From Streptococcus oralis (lineage in GTDB: Bacteria; Bacillota; Bacilli; Lactobacillales; Streptococcaceae): 64,000 bases of DNA. Below the pieces are notes generated by a model. It did not search any database, was not told where the DNA came from, and saw nothing but the letters and a program-made list of their open reading frames with translations. Positions 1 through 8,437 of the stretch are shown here, piece after piece; positions within the stretch are counted from its first letter, which is position 1, and every line of letters starts with the position of its first letter. A program made the position numbers and the translations under genes. The stretch lies in assembly GCF_024399415.1 (NCBI RefSeq), contig NZ_CP029257.1:1387501-1451500 (forward strand), written 5' to 3'.

Positions 1-121
1 CAAGACTCAAGATCTGAGAAGCCGCATTGCTGAAGCAGAAGCGACTATCAATATAAAAGACAGGGAGCTTGTCCAGTACGAGGAACAGGTGCAACAATTA
101 AAACAGGAAGCCAAACAATAA
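1..121 (+). CDS. 3' end of an unidentified protein with a coiled-coil tail (partial)
   Basis: The window opens inside a plus-strand reading frame (frame starting at base 2) that ends with TAA at 119-121, giving the last 39 residues only. They are rich in Glu, Gln, Lys and Arg, with hydrophobic residues spaced as in an amphipathic helix, so a coiled-coil tail is likely. A strong rho-independent terminator follows at once, which supports a real gene end. The family cannot be named from this fragment. In pneumococcus a secreted protein of unknown function lies next to spxB, but that identification is only a guess here. Confidence 0.6.
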   Translation, partial: KTQDLRSRIAEAEATINIKDRELVQYEEQVQQLKQEAKQ

Positions 122-134
122 GTGTAGAAATCAT

Positions 135-163
135 AACCACCCGTGAAAACGGGTGGTTTTTTG
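135..163 (+). terminator. Rho-independent terminator of the partial gene
   Basis: A perfect stem (AACCACCCGT with ACGGGTGGTT around a short AAA loop) is followed by a run of T. It starts 14 bases after the TAA of the partial gene and is oriented for the plus strand. Confidence 0.85.
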
Positions 164-186
164 TCTCGCACCTAACGGAGCGAGAC
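163..186. other. Short inverted repeat after the terminator
   Basis: GTCTCGC at 163-169 pairs with GCGAGAC at 180-186 across a 10-base loop. There is no T-tract on either side, so it is not an obvious terminator. It fills the gap between the partial gene and the VOC gene; no ORF is seen there. Confidence 0.4.
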
Positions 187-209
187 GGACTGAAAGTCGC
201 ATAAATACA

Positions 210-246
210 AAAAAGATCGAATTGCTCCGATCTTTTTAAGTTTCAC
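210..246 (-). repeat. Terminator hairpin, left copy of a direct repeat flanking the VOC gene
   Basis: AAAAAGATCG and CGATCTTTTT form a stem usable in both directions; on the minus strand it ends the VOC transcript. The same 37 bases recur at 649-685 with, by my count, three mismatches, so the VOC gene lies exactly between two copies of one terminator. Confidence 0.8.
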
Positions 247-286
247 TCCAAGAATGTTTAGATAAAAAATTTGATAATAGAATTAC

Positions 287-634
287 CTACTTCATACGAT
301 AAAAATCAATCACTAGACCAGCAGGCCCTTTAACTAATAAGGACTCTGTTCCCCAATCCGTTTCACAAAGACCGTGTAAAATCTCGACACCGATCTCTTT
401 TAACCGTTGGTAATTCTGATTTAGATCCTCAATCTCAATATGAAGAATGATTCCTGACTGAAAATCTTCCAAAGGAATCAAATGATTTTGGGACAACATC
501 AGACAGTGACTGCCAATCGTAAACTGAGCAAAACTGTCATCAACATAATCGGACTTTTTATCCAAAATACGCTCCAAGTCAGCACAGACTTGTGGAACAT
601 CTGAAACGATAATATCTAATTGATTTAAATTCAT
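287..634 (-). CDS. VOC-superfamily (glyoxalase/bleomycin-resistance fold) protein
   Basis: A 115-residue soluble protein with the pattern of vicinal-oxygen-chelate proteins: an N-terminal strand and helix (residues 1-25), a central strand carrying HIEIEDLNQNYQRL (about 65-78), and a C-terminal segment with D-W-G-T-E and GPAGLVIDFYR (about 92-114). Members are glyoxalases, dioxygenases or drug-binding resistance proteins; nothing here fixes the substrate. The ATG at 634 has a GGAG upstream. The gene is transcribed in the same direction as spxB but is separated from it by a terminator, and another copy of that terminator follows it. It therefore looks like a self-contained accessory unit; no promoter of its own was clearly seen in the 58-base gap. 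Confidence 0.75.
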   Translation of the reverse strand: MNLNQLDIIVSDVPQVCADLERILDKKSDYVDDSFAQFTIGSHCLMLSQNHLIPLEDFQSGIILHIEIEDLNQNYQRLKEIGVEILHGLCETDWGTESLLVKGPAGLVIDFYRMK

Positions 635-648
635 TTACTATACTCCAT

Positions 649-685
649 AAAAAGACCGGATTGCTCCGATCTTTTTAAGTTCCAC
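649..685 (-). repeat. spxB terminator, right copy of the direct repeat
   Basis: An imperfect stem (GACCGGA with TCCGATC) flanked by A5 and T5 sits 8 bases past the spxB stop. It ends spxB on the minus strand and is nearly identical to 210-246. Confidence 0.8.
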
Positions 686-692
686 GAAGGAA

Positions 693-2468
693 TTATTTAA
701 TTGCGCGTGATTGCAAACCTTCTTCTTCCAAGAAGAGACGGAATGGTACGAGTTCTTCTGCTTCGTATTTTTCCTTGAAGGCTTTGATTGCTTCTTCTGA
801 GTGAAGTTTTGGATCCAATTCAAGTACTTCTACTGGAAGTGGACGGTGTTGAGAGATGCGAGCATCGATAACAACAGTTTTACCTTCTTTGCTCAATTTA
901 ACAGCTTCTGCAACAACTGCATCGATGTCTTCGATACGGTCAACTGTAAATCCAACAGCTCCTTGAGCTTCAGCGATTTTCGCATAGTCAGCATTAGGGA
1001 AGTCACAACCAAACAAGTGTTTGTTTGTGTCTTCGTATTTGTCCTTGATGAAGGCATATTTACCATTTGAGAAGACAACGTTGATAACTGGAAGGTCGTA
1101 TTGAACGTTTGTGATAACGTCTGGGTAGCACATGTTGAATGCACCGTCACCCATGATGTTCCATACTTGGCGATCAGGATTGTCTTTCTTAGCAGCGATA
1201 CCACCAGGAAGGGCAATACCCATTGTCGCAAAGAGTGGAGATGTACGCCACATGTTCTTAGGTGTCATGTGAAGGTGACGAGTAGATGTTTGAGTAGTGT
1301 CACCTACGTCGATTGAGTAGATAGCGTCTTGGTCAGCATGTTTGTTGATTGCATTGTAAACTTGATACAATTGCAATTCACCCTCGGTTTTACCTTCGAG
1401 TTTGTTCATGTAATCACGCCAGTTTTGGTTGTTCTTCACGTTTGCACGCCACCATGGAGTAGACTCAACTGGGTTTACTTTATCAAGGATAGCTTTCGCT
1501 GCTTGACCTGCGTCACCAAGGATAGAAGCGTCAAGGGCATGACGTTTACCAAGTTTGTAAGGGTCGATATCGACTTGGATGAATTTTTCAGTGTTCTTGA
1601 AGGCTTCGTAAACTTCAGCAAATGGGAAGTTTGAACCAAGGAAAAGAACTGTGTCTGCTTCAAAGACTACTTCGTTGGCTGGTTTCCAACCAACACGGTA
1701 AGCAGAACCTGTCAAACCTTCGTAGTTCCATTCAAAGGCTTCAAAGTTTTTACCAGTTGTGATGATTGGTGCTTTGATTTTACGTGACAATTCAGTAATG
1801 ACTTCACCAGCTTTAACACCACCGTAACCAGCGTAGATAACTGGGCGTTCAGCATTGTTCAAGATTTCAACTGCTTTGTCAATTTCAACTTCGTTCAAAG
1901 CAGGAGCGATGAATGAACGTTCGTATGAACCTGAACCATAGTATGAGTTTTCGTCGATTTCTTGGAAACCGAAGTTTACTGGAATTTCAACAACAGCTGG
2001 ACCTTTTTTAGAAACTGCAGCACGGCAAGCTTCGTCAATTACTTTTGGTAATTGCTCAGCGTAAGCGACACGTTTGTTGTAGACAGCGATACCGTTGTAC
2101 ATTGGGTTTTGGTTCAATTCTTGGAAGGCATCCATGTTGAGTTCGTTAACAGGACGTGATCCAAGGATAGCAAGGAATGGAGTGTTATCCATAGCTGCAT
2201 CGTAAACACCGTTAATCAAGTGAGTCGCACCTGGACCACCTGAACCTACTGCAACCCCGATTGAGCCGCCGAATTTAGCTTGCATGACCGCAGCAAGAGC
2301 ACCTGTTTCTTCGTGGCGAACTTGCAAGAAGCGGATATCTTTGTCTTCAGCCAAAGCGTCCATCAATGAGCTGAGTGTTCCTGATGGGATACCGTAGATT
2401 GTGTCTACGCCCCATGTTTTCAATACGTTGAGCATTGCTGCAGATGCAGTAATTTTCCCTTGAGTCAT
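693..2468 (-). CDS. spxB: Pyruvate oxidase SpxB
   Basis: TPP- and FAD-dependent pyruvate oxidase: pyruvate, phosphate and O2 give acetyl phosphate, CO2 and H2O2. At 591 residues it has the family's normal length and the three domains of the pyruvate oxidase/acetolactate synthase fold. The N-terminal PYR domain holds RHEETGA (about 51-57) with the cofactor-activating Glu; a central FAD domain follows; the C-terminal PP domain carries the Mg-TPP motif MGDGAFN followed by [11 protein letters not shown] at 2468 follows GGAGAG. The upstream region has an extended -10 and two catabolite-response-like sites. It is the main source of the peroxide by which mitis-group streptococci inhibit competitors, and it lies beside copper efflux and thiamine (TPP precursor) genes. 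Confidence 0.97.
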   Translation of the reverse strand: MTQGKITASAAMLNVLKTWGVDTIYGIPSGTLSSLMDALAEDKDIRFLQVRHEETGALAAVMQAKFGGSIGVAVGSGGPGATHLINGVYDAAMDNTPFLAILGSRPVNELNMDAFQELNQNPMYNGIAVYNKRVAYAEQLPKVIDEACRAAVSKKGPAVVEIPVNFGFQEIDENSYYGSGSYERSFIAPALNEVEIDKAVEILNNAERPVIYAGYGGVKAGEVITELSRKIKAPIITTGKNFEAFEWNYEGLTGSAYRVGWKPANEVVFEADTVLFLGSNFPFAEVYEAFKNTEKFIQVDIDPYKLGKRHALDASILGDAGQAAKAILDKVNPVESTPWWRANVKNNQNWRDYMNKLEGKTEGELQLYQVYNAINKHADQDAIYSIDVGDTTQTSTRHLHMTPKNMWRTSPLFATMGIALPGGIAAKKDNPDRQVWNIMGDGAFNMCYPDVITNVQYDLPVINVVFSNGKYAFIKDKYEDTNKHLFGCDFPNADYAKIAEAQGAVGFTVDRIEDIDAVVAEAVKLSKEGKTVVIDARISQHRPLPVEVLELDPKLHSEEAIKAFKEKYEAEELVPFRLFLEEEGLQSRAIK

Positions 2469-2526
2469 AATGATAACTCTCCTTCAAATATTTTTAAAAC
2501 TTGATAAATCCGTTTTCATATACTAA

Positions 2527-2541
2527 TTGGAAACGTTTCAG
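2527..2541 (-). promoter_or_regulatory. cre-like element in the spxB leader
   Basis: GAAACGTTTC is a 10-base palindrome centred on CG and resembles a CcpA catabolite-response element, though not every consensus position matches. It lies between the predicted transcription start and spxB, where binding would block elongation. Confidence 0.45.
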
Positions 2542-2558
2542 CAAATTTTTACTCTACT

Positions 2559-2567
2559 ACTTTACCA
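2559..2567 (-). promoter_or_regulatory. spxB extended -10 promoter
   Basis: On the minus strand this reads TGG-TAAAGT, a TGn-extended -10 typical of streptococci, about 90 bases before the spxB ATG. No good -35 was found, as is usual for extended -10 promoters. Confidence 0.5.
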
Positions 2568-2627
2568 CATTTGTTTTGGGTCTCCTAAGAATGTGCTCAG
2601 AAGTTTTTATTCTCTATTACAGTACAG

Positions 2628-2644
2628 TTTGAAAACGTTTTATG
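2628..2644 (-). promoter_or_regulatory. cre-like element upstream of the spxB promoter
   Basis: TTGAAAACGTTTTATG matches the catabolite-response consensus at most positions. It lies about 65 bases upstream of the -10, a position used for CcpA activation. SpxB is known to respond to CcpA in pneumococcus; the site itself is inferred. Confidence 0.45.
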
Positions 2645-2660
2645 TAACTGTTTTATAATA

Positions 2661-2773
2661 ATATTCAATAAAAATCAAAGAGCGAACTAGGAAGCTAGCC
2701 GCAGGGTACTCAATACACTGTTTTGAGGTTGCAGATAGAGCTGACGTGGTTTGAAGAGATTTTCGAAGAGTAT
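2661..2773. repeat. BOX-type repeat element, degenerate
   Basis: The ends match pneumococcal BOX termini: attcaataaaaatcaaag on the left (boxC end) and gattttcgaagagtat on the right (boxA end). The boxC core CTAGGAAGCTAGCCGCAGG and the boxA piece CTGACGTGGTTTGAAGAG are present, with a shortened middle. BOX elements are non-autonomous, hairpin-forming repeats. This one fills the gap between copA and the spxB regulatory region, downstream of copA, and could fold as its 3' UTR. Confidence 0.85.
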
Positions 2774-2794
2774 AAAAAGCGAGCAAGCTCGCTT

Positions 2795-5017
2795 TTAGTC
2801 TATTTTACTAAAGTTTAGCATGAGTGAACTGGTTAAAACAGATACAGAACTAAAGGCCATAGCTAGACCTGCCAGTTCTGGATTGAGAACGAGACCAATT
2901 CCTGAAAAGACTCCTGCTGCAATCGGAATTCCGGCGACATTGTAGATAAAGGCCCAGAAAAGATTGAGCAGAATTCGATTAAAGGTTTTCTTACTCATAT
3001 CAAGGGCACGAACAACTCCTAAGAGGTTATTAGTTGTCAACACCAAATCTGCTGACTCGATGGCAATATCTGTTCCAGCTCCCATAGCAATTCCCACATC
3101 CGCTACACTGAGGGCAGGAGCGTCATTGATACCATCCCCAACAAAGGCTACTTTTCCAGCTGATTGTAGTTTATGGATTTCATGGGCTTTTTCTTCTGGC
3201 AATACACCTGAAATGACCTCTTCAATGCCAATCTGATCTGCAATGGCACGCGCCACACCAGCATTATCCCCTGTCAGCATGACTGTTTTAAGACCTCGTT
3301 TTTTCAACTGACTGATGGCAAGTTTAGCATTTTCCTTAGGAATATCTTGTAGTGCAAGCAAGCCTTTGATTTCATTGTCAACAGCCAAGAACACAACTGT
3401 CTTAGCTTCTTTTTCCAGTTCTTCAAGTTTTTCCTGATAAGCATTAGAAATATCCATGCCATCTAGCATTTTAGCATTTCCAAGTAAGACTTGTTTCCCA
3501 TTGATTTGCCCTGAGACACCTTTTCCGTGCAAGGCTTGGAAATTTTCAACAGTTTGAATCTCAAGTCCAGCTTCACTCGCTCGCTTGACAATGGCCTCAG
3601 CCAGTGGGTGTTGGGAAGCTTCTTCCAAGGAGGCTGCCAATCCAAGCACTTCTACTTCGTCGCCGATAATATCTGTTACCACAGGTTTCCCTTCTGTCAA
3701 AGTCCCTGTTTTATCAAAGACGAGAGTTTGGACTTTCTGGATTTCCTGTAAGACTGTTCCATTTTTTAGGAGAACCCCCATCTTGGCACTGCGACCTGTC
3801 CCCACCATAAGGGCCGTTGGTGTTGCAAGTCCCAAGGCACAAGGGCAGGCGATAATCAACACTGCCACCCCATAAAGGAGAGAGGTCACAAAGCTAGCCT
3901 CAAGCAAGACAAACCAAACCCAAAAAGTCAGAATCGCTAAAATGACAACTGCAGGAACAAAAATCCCTGAAATTTTATCCGTCAAATCCTGAATCGGTGC
4001 ACGGCTGGTTTGAGCTTTCTTCACAAAGTCCACAATCTGTGCCAAGACAGTCTCTGAACCAACTTTTTCTGCTTTAAAAATAAGAGTGCCACTATTATTG
4101 ATGGTAGAGCCAATCACAGTATCTCCAACTGTTTTGTCTACTGGCAGACTCTCACCTGTCACCATGGATTCGTCAATACTGGAGACGCCTTCGACTACAA
4201 CACCATCAACCGCAATCTTTTCACCGGGACGCACTCGAATCAGGTCACCTACCTTGACTTGTTCCAAAGGAACTTGAACATAGCGATCATCACGCAAGAC
4301 TTCTGCTGTTTTAGCTTGCAAATCAAGTAATTTCTCCACAGCTTGGGAAGTGTTTTTTCGCATTTTCTCCTCAAAAACTGCCCCTAAAAGAACGAAGAAG
4401 AGGATAAATCCAGCACTTTCAAAGTAAACAGGGAGCCCAGCAAAGAGAGCAACCAGACTATAAAGATAGGCTACCAGAGTTCCCAGTGCCACTAAGGTAT
4501 CCATGTTGGCATTATGTTTTTTAAAGCTGGCCCAAGCACTCTGAATATAAGGACCACCTGCTACCAGCATAATAGGCGTTGTGGCTAAAAAGGTGCCCCA
4601 ATGCATGACTGGATGACTAATAGTCCCTGTCAACATCCCGATCATGAGGAAAACAAGAGGCAGGGTAAAGATACTAGTAATCCAAAAACGCTGTAAAAGG
4701 GATAGAGATTTTCGCGTCTTCTCAACTACGGTATAGCTCCCCTTTTGCATCTTCATGCCACATGAAAATTCATGTTGACCTAATTCTTGAGGTGTAAAAC
4801 GAATTGTCTTCTCCTCGTCTACACCGATTGGTTCTAGAATCCCTTCTTCTTCAAAAAGAATTTCCTTATAACAGTTTGAAGGGGTGGCACGATGAAAGGT
4901 AATCTCAGCGGGAATCCCTTTTTGAAGCTGAATGTGGGCTGGATGATAGCCTTTTTCAGCTCGGATACGGATTTTTTGAATGCCATTTTCTAGGCTTGCT
5001 TTCACAATTTCTGTCAT
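2795..5017 (-). CDS. copA: Copper-exporting P1B-type ATPase CopA
   Basis: Exports Cu(I) across the membrane at the cost of ATP. The 740 residues contain an N-terminal cupredoxin-like metal domain (about 1-100) with Cys49 and a CGMKM cluster (Cys86, Met88, Met90) in place of the usual CxxC heavy-metal domain; membrane segments from about 110; the TGES actuator motif; the intramembrane ACPCALG copper site; the DKTGT phosphorylation site; HPLAEA; and [11 protein letters not shown] 5017 follows AGGAGGAG. It is the last gene of copY-cupA-copA, 9 bases after cupA, and should be derepressed by copper through CopY. The CGMxM signature is shared with CupA, consistent with Cu handover from CupA to CopA. 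Confidence 0.95.
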   Translation of the reverse strand: MTEIVKASLENGIQKIRIRAEKGYHPAHIQLQKGIPAEITFHRATPSNCYKEILFEEEGILEPIGVDEEKTIRFTPQELGQHEFSCGMKMQKGSYTVVEKTRKSLSLLQRFWITSIFTLPLVFLMIGMLTGTISHPVMHWGTFLATTPIMLVAGGPYIQSAWASFKKHNANMDTLVALGTLVAYLYSLVALFAGLPVYFESAGFILFFVLLGAVFEEKMRKNTSQAVEKLLDLQAKTAEVLRDDRYVQVPLEQVKVGDLIRVRPGEKIAVDGVVVEGVSSIDESMVTGESLPVDKTVGDTVIGSTINNSGTLIFKAEKVGSETVLAQIVDFVKKAQTSRAPIQDLTDKISGIFVPAVVILAILTFWVWFVLLEASFVTSLLYGVAVLIIACPCALGLATPTALMVGTGRSAKMGVLLKNGTVLQEIQKVQTLVFDKTGTLTEGKPVVTDIIGDEVEVLGLAASLEEASQHPLAEAIVKRASEAGLEIQTVENFQALHGKGVSGQINGKQVLLGNAKMLDGMDISNAYQEKLEELEKEAKTVVFLAVDNEIKGLLALQDIPKENAKLAISQLKKRGLKTVMLTGDNAGVARAIADQIGIEEVISGVLPEEKAHEIHKLQSAGKVAFVGDGINDAPALSVADVGIAMGAGTDIAIESADLVLTTNNLLGVVRALDMSKKTFNRILLNLFWAFIYNVAGIPIAAGVFSGIGLVLNPELAGLAMAFSSVSVLTSSLMLNFSKID

Positions 5018-5026
5018 AGTCTCCTC

Positions 5027-5398
5027 CTACTCTACAATCATCTTGCCGTGCATCATGTTCATACCACATGCAAAGCCAAACTCTCCAGTCTGCTCAGGTG
5101 TGATTTCCACTACATACTCTTCACCCATAGGAAGATCCGCATGCACACCAAAATCTGGAAAGACGATCTGATCTAGACAGGGTGAAGGGTCCTTGCGGTC
5201 AAAGACAATGCGGGCTGGCACTGATTTTTTAAGAATAATCAACTCAGGCGTATAGCCCCCCATGACTTCCACTCGGATCTCTTGGTAACCCTTTTTTTGC
5301 TGGGCCTTTTGTCCAGATTTTTCAGGCTTTTTGAAAAACCAAAACAAGATAAACGCGATAAGGGCAATACAAATAATGGTTACAATACTATTTAACAT
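5027..5398 (-). CDS. cupA: Membrane-anchored copper chaperone CupA
   Basis: 123 residues: one N-terminal transmembrane helix (about 4-22), a basic linker rich in Lys and Gln (24-37), and a cupredoxin-like domain (about 39-123). Cys74 (SPCLD) and the C-terminal cluster CGMNMMHGKM (Cys111, Met113, Met115/116) correspond to the Cu(I) ligands described for pneumococcal CupA. It holds Cu(I) at the membrane and passes it to CopA. RBS AAAGGAGA precedes ATG 5398. It is the middle gene of the cop operon, with gaps of about 10 bases on both sides. Confidence 0.95.
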   Translation of the reverse strand: MLNSIVTIICIALIAFILFWFFKKPEKSGQKAQQKKGYQEIRVEVMGGYTPELIILKKSVPARIVFDRKDPSPCLDQIVFPDFGVHADLPMGEEYVVEITPEQTGEFGFACGMNMMHGKMIVE

Positions 5399-5408
5399 GA
5401 CGTCTCCT

Positions 5409-5804
5409 TTACATACAATTACATCTTACTTCTGTTACAGCGCTTGATTTCTTCTTAGAAATCACAGCTTCTAAGTCTTCCAAGTCAGCCAAAGTGAAAT
5501 CACATTCCACAATCAAATCAGCCAACAAGTTCTTAATCCTACGAGAACAAACCTTGTCTTTGATATCTTGGACAAGCAAGTCTCGACTCTGGTCCAGAGT
5601 TAAAAGGGCTGAATAGACAAAGAACTTGCCTTCTTTTTTCCTTGACAGACACTCTTTCTCAACCAAACGAGCCAAAAGAGTTTGAATGGTCGACTTGGAC
5701 CAGTCGAACCGCTCCGCCAGAACCCTGATCAAATCCGTACTGGTCTGCTCTCCTTGCATCCAAATAATCTTCATGACCTGCCATTCTGCATCTGAAATCT
5801 GCAT
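5409..5804 (-). CDS. copY: Copper-responsive repressor CopY
   Basis: Winged-helix repressor of the BlaI/MecI/CopY family, 131 residues from the chosen start. The recognition helix region is STIQTLLARLVEKECL. The chosen ATG (5804) lies 7 bases after AGGAGG; a GTG two codons earlier touches the Shine-Dalgarno sequence and is unlikely. The protein ends in R-C-N-C-M, so only one C-x-C is visible instead of the CxCx4-5CxC pair of enterococcal CopY; other cysteines (KDKVCS, VECDF) might help bind metal. It should bind the two cop boxes upstream and release them on Cu(I), while Zn stabilises repression in known homologues. Confidence 0.93.
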   Translation of the reverse strand: MQISDAEWQVMKIIWMQGEQTSTDLIRVLAERFDWSKSTIQTLLARLVEKECLSRKKEGKFFVYSALLTLDQSRDLLVQDIKDKVCSRRIKNLLADLIVECDFTLADLEDLEAVISKKKSSAVTEVRCNCM

Positions 5805-5822
5805 AATCACACCTCCTAAATC

Positions 5823-5874
5823 TACATTTGTCGATTACAGTTATTAGTATACTCTCAAAATCTACATTTGTCAA
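5823..5874 (-). promoter_or_regulatory. cop operon promoter with two CopY boxes
   Basis: On the minus strand TTGACA (5869-5874) is followed after exactly 17 bases by TATACT (5846-5851). Two identical GACAAATGTA boxes (5863-5872 and 5823-5832) match the cop-box consensus KACANNTGTA. One overlaps the -35 and the other lies just past the start site, so two bound repressors would clamp the promoter. Confidence 0.9.
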
Positions 5875-5965
5875 CTATAATTTTTATTATTTTTTCGAAA
5901 AATAAAATTCTAATCCTGTAACGAGAGATTTGCAGTCAAATTTCACTATATAAACTATAAAAATA

Positions 5966-5974
5966 TGCTATACT
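5966..5974 (+). promoter_or_regulatory. thiD leader promoter (extended -10)
   Basis: TGC-TATACT, about 20 bases before the TPP aptamer. No clear -35. Confidence 0.6.
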
Positions 5975-5992
5975 GTAGAAAAAAGAAAACAA

Positions 5993-6074
5993 CCACTAGG
6001 GGTGCGTAAAGCTGAGATTAACGACTGTTATATCCCTTTGACTCAATCTAGGTAATGCTAGCTGATGGAAGTGG
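5993..6074 (+). ncRNA. TPP riboswitch controlling thiD
   Basis: The THI-box elements appear in order: GGGGTGC, the GCTGAGA core (6011-6017), CCCTTTGA, AATCTAGGTAATGCTAGC, and a closing CCAC/GTGG P1 stem. TPP binding normally reduces expression. Downstream (6095-6135) AGCTAGTCT and AGACTAGCT can form a 9-bp stem, but no T-tract follows, so the off-switch may act on translation or through alternative pairing with the aptamer's GCTAGC. Confidence 0.9.
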
Positions 6075-6170
6075 AAATGATAATGAGGACTAGCTAGTCT
6101 TCTATTGCTTTCCTCAAACAGACTAGCTTGTTCTTGAGAATACAAACTTCAGTTGGTTGGGAGGTTTTAG

Positions 6171-6962
6171 ATGACTTATTTACCCGTTGCTCTAACCATT
6201 GCAGGAACTGACCCTAGTGGCGGTGCTGGCATTATGGCTGATTTGAAGTCATTCCAAGCGAGAGATGTCTATGGAATGGCCGTTGTCACCAGCCTTGTCG
6301 CTCAAAATACCAGAGGTGTTCAATTAATCGAGCACGTCTCCAACCAAATGCTGGAAGCTCAATTGGAGAGTGTCTTTTCGGATATCAAACCTCAGGCTGT
6401 GAAAACTGGTATGTTGGCAACTACTGAGATCATGGAGATCATCCAACCCTACCTTAAAAAGCTGGACTGTCCCTATGTGCTGGACCCTGTTATGGTCGCT
6501 ACGAGTGGGGACACCCTGATTGATACCAGTGCGAGAAGCTTCCTAAAAACAAACCTACTTCCCCTTGCAACCATTATCACTCCCAATCTTCCTGAAGCAG
6601 AAGAGATTGTTGGTTTTTTAATCCATGATCCAGAAGACATGCAGCGTGCTGGTCGCCTGATTTTAAAAGAATTTGGTCCTCAGTCTGTAGTTATCAAAGG
6701 TGGTCATCTTGAAGGTGGTGCCAAGGATTTCCTCTTTACCAAGGAGGAACAATTTGTCTGGGAAAGTCCACGAATTCAAACCTGTCACACCCATGGTACT
6801 GGATGTACTTTTGCTGCAGTGATTACGGCTGAACTAGCCAAGGGGAAGACCCTTTATCAGGCAGTCGATAAGGCCAAGGCCTTTATCACAAAAGCCATCC
6901 AAGACGCCCCTCAACTCGGTCATGGTTCTGGCCCAGTCAACCATACAAGTTTTAAAGATTAA
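6171..6962 (+). CDS. thiD: Hydroxymethylpyrimidine/phosphomethylpyrimidine kinase ThiD
   Basis: Ribokinase-fold kinase that phosphorylates HMP twice to HMP-PP for thiamine synthesis. 263 residues, the usual length. The N-terminal substrate loop is TIAGTDPSGGAGIMADLK (about 9-26); PNLPEAEEI lies in the middle; the GTGCTFAA anion-hole motif with the catalytic Cys/Gly stretch is near residue 213. RBS GGGAGG precedes ATG 6171. It is transcribed alone from a TPP-riboswitch leader, convergent with thiE, from which it is separated by a bidirectional terminator. Together with thiM and thiE it completes the salvage route from HMP and hydroxyethylthiazole to thiamine phosphate. Confidence 0.95.
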   Translation: MTYLPVALTIAGTDPSGGAGIMADLKSFQARDVYGMAVVTSLVAQNTRGVQLIEHVSNQMLEAQLESVFSDIKPQAVKTGMLATTEIMEIIQPYLKKLDCPYVLDPVMVATSGDTLIDTSARSFLKTNLLPLATIITPNLPEAEEIVGFLIHDPEDMQRAGRLILKEFGPQSVVIKGGHLEGGAKDFLFTKEEQFVWESPRIQTCHTHGTGCTFAAVITAELAKGKTLYQAVDKAKAFITKAIQDAPQLGHGSGPVNHTSFKD

Positions 6963-6964
6963 GA

Positions 6965-7007
6965 AAAACTCTCTAGTTCCCACTTTAAGGGAATTAGAGA
7001 GTTTTTG
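6965..7007. terminator. Bidirectional terminator between thiD and thiE
   Basis: A long stem, AAAACTCTCTA(G/A)TTCCC with GGGAATTAGAGAGTTTT, has A and T runs on its outer sides and so can end both converging transcripts. Confidence 0.85.
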
Positions 7008-7008
7008 A

Positions 7009-7641
7009 TTAGGAAATCATGTCATCCAGCTTTGTTAAAAATGCTTGCGTTTTTGCCTCTATATCTTCTGCCTGCATCAAATCACGAACAACGGCTACTC
7101 CAGCTATACCTGTTTCAGCAAGTTGGTCAATATTCTCTGACGTCAAGCCTCCAATAGCAACTACTGGAATGGCGACCATTTGGCAAATGGTTTTCAAGGT
7201 TGAAATCAAGGTGATAGGTGCATTTTCTTTGGTAGTTGTCGGGAAAATAGCTCCTGTCCCCAAGTAATCTGCACCCGATGTTTCTGCTTCAAGAGCTCTT
7301 TTTACTGTTTTAGCAGTGACACCGAGGATTTTTTCAGGACCCAATACTTGGCGGGCAACCGAAACTGGTAGTTCATCGTCGCCAATATGCAAACCTGCAG
7401 CATCGACTGCAAGACAGATATCCAACCGATCATCGATAATCAAGGGCACCTGATAGGCGTCTGTTATTTCCTTGACTTGTTTTGCCAGCTGATAGTATTG
7501 GTTGGTGGTGAGATTTTTTTCTCGTAATTGAATGATGGTAACACCTGAACGGCAGGCCGTCTCAACTTTTTCAAGAAAGCTTTCCAAGGAATCTTGGTAG
7601 CGATTGGTTACTAGATACAGTCTAAATGCTTCTCTATTCAT
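7009..7641 (-). CDS. thiE: Thiamine-phosphate synthase ThiE
   Basis: TIM-barrel enzyme that joins HMP-PP and hydroxyethylthiazole phosphate into thiamine phosphate. 210 residues. Recognisable motifs are QLREKN (about 38-43), [21 protein letters not shown] with the Mg-binding Asp residues, a diphosphate-binding [13 protein letters not shown], and VAIGGLT near the C-terminus. ATG 7641 follows AAAGGAGA. It overlaps the end of thiM by 8 bases, so translation is probably coupled. It is the distal gene of the run that starts with ykoE. Confidence 0.95.
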   Translation of the reverse strand: MNREAFRLYLVTNRYQDSLESFLEKVETACRSGVTIIQLREKNLTTNQYYQLAKQVKEITDAYQVPLIIDDRLDICLAVDAAGLHIGDDELPVSVARQVLGPEKILGVTAKTVKRALEAETSGADYLGTGAIFPTTTKENAPITLISTLKTICQMVAIPVVAIGGLTSENIDQLAETGIAGVAVVRDLMQAEDIEAKTQAFLTKLDDMIS

Positions 7642-8437
7642 AAAAGTCTCCTTTGATGGCTTTTAGCCAGTTTTCATCTCTTTTTAGGAGAGAGAGTTGA
7701 TTGAGAACTTGGTAACGAAAACCTTCCAATCCCATTCCTTGAACAAGAATTCTCTCAGCAGCGATATTGAGATAAGAAACTGCTAGGCAGGAAGCTTCAA
7801 AGGCAGTCTTTCCTTGGCTGAGAAAAACGGTTGTCAAGGCTCCAATCAGGTCTCCTGTCCCTGTTATCCAGTCCAATTCTGCACAGCCATTCCTCAATAC
7901 AGCAACTTGATTTTCTGAAACGATGAGGTCCTTGGGGCCAGTGACTAAAAATGACATACCAGGATAAAGCTGACACCAGTCTTTCAAGACTTGGAGCAAA
8001 TCCTCAGTTTCTTGATCTTTAGCACTCGCATCGACCCCAACTCCGTGGTGTTTTAAACCAACAAGACTTCGGATTTCCGACATATTTCCTTTAAGGACCG
8101 TGGGATTGTATTCTAAAAGATCTGTGACTAGGTCCTTACGAATGGATGAAGCTGCTACGCCAACCGCATCTACTACCATTGGGAGGCCAGCTTGAGCTGC
8201 ATAAGTAGCTGCCATGCGGATTGCTTTCTCCTTCTCAGCTGACAAATGCCCCAGATTGATAAAGAGAGCTTGGCTTTGTTTGGTAAAATCAAGAACCTCA
8301 CGGGGATCATCTGCCATGACAGGTTTAGATCCCAGAGCCAAAATTCCATTGGCCAGCATCTCACAGGAAATCTCATTGGTGATGCAGTGAATTAAGGAGC
8401 TGGAGGTTAGAGGAAAGGGATTTGTAAATTCCTGCAT
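7634..8437 (-). CDS. thiM: Hydroxyethylthiazole kinase ThiM
   Basis: Phosphorylates 4-methyl-5-(2-hydroxyethyl)thiazole for salvage. 267 residues with the family landmarks: [20 protein letters not shown] (about 17-36) at the substrate site, [15 protein letters not shown], and [14 protein letters not shown] with the GTGD anion hole (about 190-203). RBS AAAGGA precedes ATG 8437, which overlaps the last base of thiW. It sits between the uptake genes and thiE, consistent with thiazole import followed by phosphorylation. Confidence 0.95.
   Translation of the reverse strand: MQEFTNPFPLTSSSLIHCITNEISCEMLANGILALGSKPVMADDPREVLDFTKQSQALFINLGHLSAEKEKAIRMAATYAAQAGLPMVVDAVGVAASSIRKDLVTDLLEYNPTVLKGNMSEIRSLVGLKHHGVGVDASAKDQETEDLLQVLKDWCQLYPGMSFLVTGPKDLIVSENQVAVLRNGCAELDWITGTGDLIGALTTVFLSQGKTAFEASCLAVSYLNIAAERILVQGMGLEGFRYQVLNQLSLLKRDENWLKAIKGDFYE

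Noticed and set aside
893..1231. Open frame overlapping spxB in another frame
   Set aside because: It lies wholly inside spxB, has Thr/Leu/Ser-biased composition typical of shadow frames and no ribosome site.
2661..2773. Considered as a remnant of an insertion sequence
   Set aside because: The end and core sequences match BOX elements and no transposase fragment is present.
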